From: Gammaproteobacteria bacterium | GTDB taxonomy: Bacteria; Pseudomonadota; Gammaproteobacteria; Comchoanobacterales; Comchoanobacteraceae | Reading direction: 5' to 3' | Assembly (NCBI GenBank): GCA_029243665.1 | Contig: JAQWRO010000064.1 | Coordinates: 1 to 20,999, forward strand | DNA length: 20,999 nucleotides | Shown: positions 16,082 through 20,999 of the stretch, piece after piece | Position numbering within the stretch: the first letter of the stretch is position 1 | How the letters are laid out: every line of letters begins with the position of its first letter | Notes under the pieces: model-generated | What the model was told of the DNA's origin: nothing | The model's database searches: none | What the model saw: the letters and a program-made list of their open reading frames with translations, nothing else | Translations under genes and position numbers: made by a program

Positions 16082-17056
16082 TTAAAAGGTAATTGTATTT
16101 GATGGCATTGCATTTGAATCTGAAGATGTCATGTTTTGTAAGGTTTTTAAGTTGAATAAACTTACTTGTGTTATGCCAGATTTATTGTTTATGTTTTGTC
16201 GTATCTTGTCGATGAGTAAGTTTATGGTGTCATCGTCAAAGAATGTTTGAATCAATGTTTTACGTTGATCATTTGCAGCATACATGAGTTCGTCATTAAA
16301 ACGCCTTTGGTCAGATGCCCATCCATTGATATGTGCCAAAATTTTATTTAGTGTGTCAATTTCTTTATTTCTGTCAAAATTGTGTTTAATGGCATAAAGT
16401 CTTTCATTGGTGCTATTGGTAGGAGGATTGGATAAGCAAGCTTGAACCATTAGTTCGATATAAGTCGCATAAAGTGTTTGCCATGGATCAAAATCTCTAG
16501 CAGTTTGGGCACGGGATAAAAGTGCATTTCCCCAATAAATTTGATTAAAGTGATTTTCTTTAAAATCAGGTGTTGTTTTTTTACTTCGGTATACCAATCC
16601 AAAAAATGGATGATACATTAATTCTCTGATATCTAAGTCATGGTTATAAAAACTTTTATGGCATGTCTTATGGTGAGTATTCATCAGCTGTATATAGTCT
16701 TCGATTCTGCTGTCTTTGTTTGAGATTAAAAAAGAAATAATTTCAAGGACAATAGCACTTGATTTTTTCTGAGGATAAATTTTATGACTATGATAAATAG
16801 CTAGTGGTTTTATACAGGGGTGATGTAGTACCGCTTTGATAAGACCATCAGTATTATTTGTGATGTGGTTTTCATTATGGATGATTCTAGATAACGCTGA
16901 GGGTAAGCTTCGTATGTGTGGACCATAGTATTCTATGTAAAAAGCTAATGCTAATTGAAAAGACTCATCTTTTTTTACTGCAAGGCCAAGTTCACTTGGA
17001 TGAAGAGAAGCTAGATGATAAAAAGTGTTCAGTATGATTTCAAAAAATTTACTCAT
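16082..17056 (-). CDS. hypothetical protein, family not recognised
   Basis: A 324-residue frame from ATG 17056; an in-frame TTG at 17071 would add five residues. Neither start has a clear ribosome binding site. The product is soluble, mostly helical and rich in His, Asn and Lys, without signal peptide, membrane helix or known catalytic motif. Segments such as DPWQTLYATYIELMVQACLS look like amphipathic helices. A possible -10 TATGAT lies at 17103-17108, without a good -35. The gene ends immediately next to the stop codon of the ankyrin gene 2 fragment in convergent orientation. Its position beside two ankyrin effector-like loci makes an accessory or host-interaction role possible, but nothing in the sequence shows it. 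Confidence 0.6.
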   Translation of the reverse strand: MSKFFEIILNTFYHLASLHPSELGLAVKKDESFQLALAFYIEYYGPHIRSLPSALSRIIHNENHITNNTDGLIKAVLHHPCIKPLAIYHSHKIYPQKKSSAIVLEIISFLISNKDSRIEDYIQLMNTHHKTCHKSFYNHDLDIRELMYHPFFGLVYRSKKTTPDFKENHFNQIYWGNALLSRAQTARDFDPWQTLYATYIELMVQACLSNPPTNSTNERLYAIKHNFDRNKEIDTLNKILAHINGWASDQRRFNDELMYAANDQRKTLIQTFFDDDTINLLIDKIRQNINNKSGITQVSLFNLKTLQNMTSSDSNAMPSNTITF

Positions 17057-17209
17057 GTAATTTATTTTCAATATTCTATCGTTCTTTAAAAAGAATTACA
17101 CTATCATAACTTAGAGCTTGTTTATACTGCTGTAAGCATAAAAAGTGCTTATGACATTAAGACTAGAGTTCCCTCACTGGTGTGGTCACTTTTATTTGGC
17201 GTGCAAATT

Positions 17210-17218
17210 TGTTATAGT
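17210..17218 (+). promoter_or_regulatory. extended -10 promoter of the COG0523 gene
   Basis: TG-T-TATAGT (17210-17218) is an extended -10 element with a start expected near 17225, just ahead of the AAGGA ribosome binding site (17231-17235). The surrounding TTTGTTATAGT resembles half of a gammaproteobacterial Zur operator, but the second half-site is not convincing. Confidence 0.45.
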
Positions 17219-17243
17219 CTACCATTCGAAAAGGACGATAGAT

Positions 17244-18461
17244 ATGAACACAATCAAAAATAAACTTCCAGTCACTGTATTGTCTGGATTTTTAGGTGCT
17301 GGAAAAACGACACTGCTCAACCATATACTTAACAATCGTGAAGGCAAGAGAGTTGCTGTTATTGTCAATGATATGAGTGAGGTAAACATTGATGCGGGTC
17401 TAGTTGAAGGCGGGGGAAGTGATCTTTCTAGAACTGAAGAAAAACTTGTTGAGATGAGTAATGGATGTATTTGTTGCACATTGCGAGAAGATTTATTGAT
17501 CCAGGTCAGAGATCTTGCAGCTGCAGGCAAGTTTGATTACCTTCTCATCGAATCTACAGGTATCTCAGAACCCTTGCCAGTAGCAACGACATTTGATTTT
17601 AGAGATGAAGATGATAATAGTCTTTCAGATGTTTCACAACTAGATACTATGGTGACAGTCGTTGATGCAGCCAATCTGATAAATAATTATAGTTCCACAG
17701 ACTTTTTAAGAGACAGAGGTGAAAGTCTGGGTGAAGAGGATGATCGAACATTGGTCGATTTGTTGGTTGAACAGATTGAATTTGCAAATGTGATTGTTTT
17801 AAATAAGGTCGACCTTGTCTCTGAAGAACAGTTAAAAATTGTAAGGGCCATTATTAAAAGCTTAAATGCCAAAGCAAAAGTGATTGAAACATCGCAATCT
17901 AAAGTTGATATCACTGATGTTATGGATACTGGTTTATTTGATATTGAAGAAGCTGAGGAACATCCACTTTGGGCACAGGAGTTATATAACTTCAAAGATC
18001 ATACCCCTGAAACTGAAGAATATGGCATTACAAGTTTTGTGTATCGGGCATCAGAACCATTCGATCCAGAAAAAATTTATGCATTCTTTAATCAAGTCTG
18101 GCCAGGAGTGGTAAGGGCTAAAGGTTTCTTTTGGGTTGCTACCCGTCCTGACTTCGTTGGTGAAGTATCAAAAGCAGGTGCGTTTATATCCCATCAGGGA
18201 TTCGGTCGTTGGTGGGCAGCTGTCCCGCAAGAAGATTGGCCAGACAGTGATGATTTCGATGAAGCTATCAGAAAGCATTGGACGGAAACTTATGGTGATA
18301 GAAGACAAGAAATTGTCTTTATTGGCCTGAGTGATGATATGGATGAATCCTCAATACGCGAATCTTTAGATAAATGTTTGTTAAAAGATTATGATAAAAA
18401 TCCCGATCAATACCAAAACATAATAGACCCATTCCCTGCGTGGTTTCAGGAAGAAAATTAA
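17244..18461 (+). CDS. COG0523 (CobW/YciC/ZigA-like) metal-chaperone GTPase
   Basis: A 405-residue protein from ATG 17244, chosen because AAGGA (17231-17235) lies eight bases upstream; a longer frame from 17145 would run through the promoter. The N-terminal G domain has P-loop GFLGAGKTT (15-23), the family metal-binding motif CICC (75-78, in NGCICCTLRED), ESTG (103-106) and NKVD (187-190). The C-terminal CobW_C domain contains GFFWVATRP and FGRWWAAVP, typical of the YciC/ZigA branch. Known for the family: GTP-dependent delivery of a metal, usually zinc under zinc limitation, to client enzymes in the cytosol. Zinc-starvation control is plausible but not shown. The acidic stretch between the G motifs is normal for the branch. 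Confidence 0.92.
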   Translation: MNTIKNKLPVTVLSGFLGAGKTTLLNHILNNREGKRVAVIVNDMSEVNIDAGLVEGGGSDLSRTEEKLVEMSNGCICCTLREDLLIQVRDLAAAGKFDYLLIESTGISEPLPVATTFDFRDEDDNSLSDVSQLDTMVTVVDAANLINNYSSTDFLRDRGESLGEEDDRTLVDLLVEQIEFANVIVLNKVDLVSEEQLKIVRAIIKSLNAKAKVIETSQSKVDITDVMDTGLFDIEEAEEHPLWAQELYNFKDHTPETEEYGITSFVYRASEPFDPEKIYAFFNQVWPGVVRAKGFFWVATRPDFVGEVSKAGAFISHQGFGRWWAAVPQEDWPDSDDFDEAIRKHWTETYGDRRQEIVFIGLSDDMDESSIRESLDKCLLKDYDKNPDQYQNIIDPFPAWFQEEN

Positions 18462-18631
18462 ACACTATTAAGTTGGTAGATCATTTTATTTTCAAAACTC
18501 CAAAAATTGTTATGTATCAATCTAATAGACTATTTATAAAAAGTAAGCAACTATATGGTTCCGATATCAGAAAAACAATTGTAATTAAATATATTCGAAA
18601 AATCTTGTTCCAAATGGGGCTCGTTCAATAA
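18462..18631 (+). pseudogene. possible C-terminal remnant of an unidentified gene
   Basis: An open plus-strand frame with protein-like composition runs to TAA 18629-18631 (for example HFIFKTPKIVMYQSNRLF and IRKTIVIKYIRKILFQMGL). It has no start codon with a ribosome binding site. The only extension upstream overlaps the GTPase gene in another frame. It looks like the tail of a degraded gene, perhaps of the adjacent glycan cluster, but the family is not recognised. Confidence 0.25.
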
Positions 18632-18677
18632 TTTTTGAAACTTGAATAATAATAAAAAAATACATACCATTATGTTT

Positions 18678-19502
18678 ATGAAGATTTACGACTGTTTCAC
18701 CTTTTTTAATGAAAATTTAATGTTGGAATTGAGGTTAAATACATTAGATAAGTTTGTGGATTATTTTGTCATTGTAGAATGTGGTCAAACACATCAGGGC
18801 ACATTTAAAGGTAAACAGATTGATCACTCGATCTTAGCCAAATTCAAAGATAAAATAAGGTACATTTATTTAGAAGATTTCAATGATGTTGACATAGCTT
18901 CATTTGAGGAATGGCTACAAGCATGGAAAAGAGAAAATTACCAAAGAGAACAGTTAGCAAAAGGTCTATATGATGCCAAACCTGATGATATTGTCATAGT
19001 GTCAGATTTAGATGAAGTCCCAGATTTAAGCAAAATTAATTTTAAGGATGTTAAGGAAGACGTATTAGCTTTTAAGATGTCTTGGTATTATTATAAATTC
19101 AACTTAAAACATACTGAAAGCTGGTTTGGTAGTAAATTGTGTAGTTATAAAAACCTTAAAGGTCCTCAATGGCTTAAAAGTCTCAAATTACATAAACGTT
19201 ACCCTTGGTGGCGTTTAGATAAGTTCTTTGCAAAAAATTATGTGCGTTCATTTAAAATTGTGAATAATGGGTGGCATTTTACCTATGTAATGAACACAGA
19301 AAACATAATTAAAAAGCTTGAATCCTATGCACATATTGAACATAACAATGAACAAAATAAAAATCCTGCGTATATTGAGTCATGCATTAGTAAAGGGATT
19401 GATATTATTTATCCACAGCATCGGTTGGAAAAAGTAGAAGAAAGTTTATTACCACAGTTCATAATAGAGAATCGTGAAAAGTTTGCCGAATTTATCGCTT
19501 AG
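18678..19502 (+). CDS. GT17-family glycosyltransferase, copy 1
   Basis: A 274-residue soluble protein of glycosyltransferase family 17 (relatives of beta-1,4-mannosyl-glycoprotein N-acetylglucosaminyltransferase). Family marks are the opening MKIYDCFTFFNENLMLELRL, then YFVIVECGQTHQGTFKG (29-45), and SDLDE (109-113), which carries the acidic metal/sugar-nucleotide site. The start at 18678 is chosen because the copy downstream begins at the same residue; an in-frame ATG at 18672 and a TTG further up also exist. No Shine-Dalgarno is present and the leader is A-rich. Probable role, by inference: adding a sugar, perhaps GlcNAc, to a surface glycan, with other glycosyltransferase remnants alongside. 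The acceptor is unknown. Confidence 0.85.
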   Translation: MKIYDCFTFFNENLMLELRLNTLDKFVDYFVIVECGQTHQGTFKGKQIDHSILAKFKDKIRYIYLEDFNDVDIASFEEWLQAWKRENYQREQLAKGLYDAKPDDIVIVSDLDEVPDLSKINFKDVKEDVLAFKMSWYYYKFNLKHTESWFGSKLCSYKNLKGPQWLKSLKLHKRYPWWRLDKFFAKNYVRSFKIVNNGWHFTYVMNTENIIKKLESYAHIEHNNEQNKNPAYIESCISKGIDIIYPQHRLEKVEESLLPQFIIENREKFAEFIA

Positions 19503-19543
19503 TTGAAGATCTTTGTTTCTAAAAAAATATGTGAAAATTGAGT

Positions 19544-19600
19544 TTATGTACGAACGCTATAAGACGAGGGTCTTAGGAGCTAGCTATTTATTAATCCTAA
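19544..19600 (-). pseudogene. remnant of a GT2-like glycosyltransferase 3' end
   Basis: The minus strand reads LGLINS-stop-LLRPSSYSVRT-stop, which aligns with LGLMNGYLLRPSSYRVDD-stop in the longer GT2 frame at 20668-20999. An amber codon (19580-19582) replaces the Tyr codon. Homology ends shortly upstream, at about 19610. A 9-bp inverted repeat GTCTTAGGA/TCCTAAGAC (19570-19578 and 19595-19603) covers it. Confidence 0.6.
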
Positions 19601-19623
19601 GACACAAATGTGTATGGCCAAGG

Positions 19624-19794
19624 TTATGCTGTAATACCGAAATAAGGGATGTCTATATGATCAGATTTATGAATATGATTCTTTTTAGGAGGATGGTACT
19701 TTAAATAATAATCAGATATATGTTGAAAAAATTTAAAAGTAAATTGTTTGCTAAATGATTTTTCGTAACTTGACAAAAAAATAAAAAAACACAT
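19624..19794 (-). pseudogene. 56-residue frame, possible gene remnant
   Basis: A minus-strand frame from ATG 19794 to TAA 19624-19626 encodes protein-like sequence (QFTFKFFQHISDYYLKYHPP, ending HIDIPYFGITA) with no ribosome binding site. It overlaps the promoter of GT17 copy 2. The ending looks like a natural protein C-terminus, so it may be the tail of a lost gene. The family is not recognised and chance is possible. Confidence 0.25.
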
Positions 19795-19797
19795 AAT
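19770..19797 (+). promoter_or_regulatory. promoter of GT17 copy 2, likely giving a leaderless mRNA
   Basis: A perfect -35 TTGACA (19770-19775), a 16-base A-rich spacer and -10 CATAAT (19792-19797). Transcription would begin at about 19803-19805, which is the start codon itself, and no ribosome binding site is seen. The equivalent position in copy 1 reads TTGAAT. Confidence 0.5.
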
Positions 19798-19804
19798 AAT
19801 CTTT

Positions 19805-20629
19805 ATGAAGATTTATGATTGCTTTCCCTTTTTTAATGAAAATTTAATGTTAGAATTGAGGTTGAATACGTTAGATAAGTTTGTGGATTATTTTGTCATT
19901 GTAGAGTGTGGTCAAACATATCAGGGTACATTTAAAGGCAAGCAGATTGATCACTCGATCTTAGACAAATTCAAAGATAAAATAAGGTATATCTATTTAG
20001 AAGATTTCAATGATATTGATGTAACTAAATTCAATGAATATCTGCATGCATGGAAAAGAGAAGAATATCAAAGAGACCAATTGGCAAAAGGTTTATATGA
20101 TGCCAAACCTGATGATATTATCATAGTGTCAGATTTAGATGAGATTTCAGATTTAAGTAAAATTAATTTCAAGGACATTAAGGAAGACGTATGGGCACTT
20201 GAGATGAATTCTTGTTATTATAAATTCAACCTAAAATACACTGGTAACTGGTTGGGTGCTAAATTGTGTAGATATAAAAACTTTAAAGGTGCTCAATGGC
20301 TCAGGAACCTCAAGGTTCATAAACGTTATCCATGGTGGCGTTTAGATAAGTTCTTTGCAAAAAATTATGTGCATTCATTTAAAATTGTGAAGAATGGGTG
20401 GCATTTCAGCTATTTAATGGACACAAAAAAAATAATTAAAAAGCTTGAATCTTTTTCACATACTGAATTTAATAATGAGCATTATAAAAATCCTGAGTAT
20501 ATTGAATCATGCATTAGTAATGGGATTGATCTTTTTGACCCGCAGAATCGGTTGGAAAAAGTAGAAGAAAGTTTATTACCACAGTTCATAATAGAGAATC
20601 GTGAAAAGTTCGCAGAATTTATTGTATAG
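19805..20629 (+). CDS. GT17-family glycosyltransferase, copy 2
   Basis: A 274-residue duplicate of the upstream GT17 gene, the same length with no gaps. It retains NENLMLELRL, VIVECGQTYQGTFKG and the active-site SDLDE (109-113). The conserved core (first 68 residues, WWRLDKFFAKNYV and the last 25 residues) is almost identical to copy 1. Substitutions cluster at 71-90, 125-172 and 200-248, which may include acceptor-binding surfaces. It may have a leaderless transcript from the promoter at 19770-19797. No terminator follows; instead the gene converges with a GT2-like pseudogene that starts 38 bases downstream. Function as for copy 1, possibly with a different acceptor. Confidence 0.85.
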   Translation: MKIYDCFPFFNENLMLELRLNTLDKFVDYFVIVECGQTYQGTFKGKQIDHSILDKFKDKIRYIYLEDFNDIDVTKFNEYLHAWKREEYQRDQLAKGLYDAKPDDIIIVSDLDEISDLSKINFKDIKEDVWALEMNSCYYKFNLKYTGNWLGAKLCRYKNFKGAQWLRNLKVHKRYPWWRLDKFFAKNYVHSFKIVKNGWHFSYLMDTKKIIKKLESFSHTEFNNEHYKNPEYIESCISNGIDLFDPQNRLEKVEESLLPQFIIENREKFAEFIV

Positions 20630-20667
20630 TGAAAAGTGTTTGTGTAAAAAAAATATGAAAATCGATT

Positions 20668-20999
20668 TTAATCATCGACTCTGTAAGATGATGGTCTCAA
20701 TAAATAGCCATTCATTAATCCTAAAGTGCGCATTTTGTAAACATTTTTTTTGAACTCATTTTTCTTAAGCGTAAACCATATATATTTTACACAAGATCGT
20801 ATGAACGTCGGAAAGCTTCCAATAAAAGCCCAAAAATAGCCATAGTATTTTTTATTAAAATAAAATTATGACCAGAGATAGTGCCAATTCCTAGCATATT
20901 CAATAATATTTGGTTTTGAGGTTCTGAATGATTGTGCGCCTAAGTGTTCTACGATTATGTTTAATAGAAAAATTTTTTCATTTCTTTGTCTAATTTGTT
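20668..20999 (-). pseudogene. GT2-like glycosyltransferase, C-terminal part, ochre-interrupted (5' end outside window)
   Basis: A minus-strand frame enters from the right edge and ends at TAA 20668-20670, with one internal TAA at 20866-20868. The 43 codons before that stop read like the tail of a GT2 rhamnosyltransferase-type enzyme (EHLGAQSFRTSKPN, then ARNWHYLWS). The 65 codons after it continue the same fold (FYFNKKYYGYFWAFIGSF, then KMRTLGLMNGYLLRPSSYRV). The stop falls between WS and FYF in an otherwise continuous motif, so it looks like a nonsense mutation. GT2 enzymes of this type build O-antigen or capsule sugars. The N-terminal catalytic domain is not in view, so the family call rests on the C-terminal pattern only. 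Confidence 0.55.

Larger units (their letters stand above)
18626..20735. repeat. tandem duplication of a GT17 gene plus convergent GT2 tail
   Basis: The block from about 18626 to 19610 is repeated from about 19753 to 20735, a period of about 1127 bp. It includes about 50 bases upstream of each GT17 start, the whole 825-base gene, and about 105 bases downstream that encode the end of a GT2-like gene on the minus strand. Protein identity between the GT17 copies is about 80 % by hand alignment without gaps. Confidence 0.85.

Noticed and set aside
17200..17225. Zur operator upstream of the COG0523 gene
   Set aside because: Only one half-site (TTTGTTATA) resembles the consensus; the second half does not, so I report it only as a remark.
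17145..17243. N-terminal extension of the COG0523 GTPase
   Set aside because: The extension covers the extended -10 and ribosome binding site of ATG 17244, and the family begins just before the P-loop as in the shorter form.

Overview
The window is AT-rich bacterial DNA. Its housekeeping genes look gammaproteobacterial (full-length lepA/EF4 and the longer type of bacterial tyrosyl-tRNA synthetase), and its repeated outer-membrane porins with Sec signal peptides show a Gram-negative envelope. Large ankyrin-repeat proteins, low GC and several visibly decaying genes suggest a host-associated or intracellular gammaproteobacterium (Legionellales- or Thiotrichales-like). I cannot name a genus from the sequence.

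Left part (1-4160, all minus strand): three paralogous porins, the first cut by the window edge, with a DMT/EamA-type transporter gene between porins 1 and 2. Rho-independent terminators follow porins 2 and 3, and porin 2 has a clear promoter and a palindromic leader. Middle left (4334-10390): a YyaL/DUF255 thioredoxin-fold protein reads convergently into lepA, and their stop codons overlap. Upstream of lepA on the same strand is a two-TM, helix-rich gene of unknown family that is split by one in-frame amber codon. tyrS diverges from it, with closely packed promoters.

Centre (10618-17056): an 862-residue ankyrin protein, then a second paralogous ankyrin gene that now exists as two reading frames separated by an apparent -1 frameshift. 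A convergent gene of unknown family abuts it. The two ankyrin proteins share a large uncharacterised C-terminal region and both end in a short basic tail (NKRPRLT / NKRLRG) that resembles a nuclear-localisation signal.

Right part (17244-20999): a COG0523 (CobW/YciC/ZigA-like) metal-chaperone GTPase, followed by a glycan-synthesis area. That area holds two tandem copies of a GT17-family glycosyltransferase, each 274 residues. Each copy is followed on the opposite strand by the 3' tail of a GT2-like glycosyltransferase. The second tail belongs to a longer GT2 reading frame, interrupted by an ochre codon, that leaves the window on the right. The repeat unit was therefore GT17 plus the convergent end of GT2.

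Overall the window combines surface and envelope functions (porins, sugar transferases), probable host-interaction proteins (ankyrin pair) and core translation genes. At least four gene disruptions in 21 kb point to ongoing gene decay. I see no tRNA, rRNA, CRISPR array or insertion sequence.
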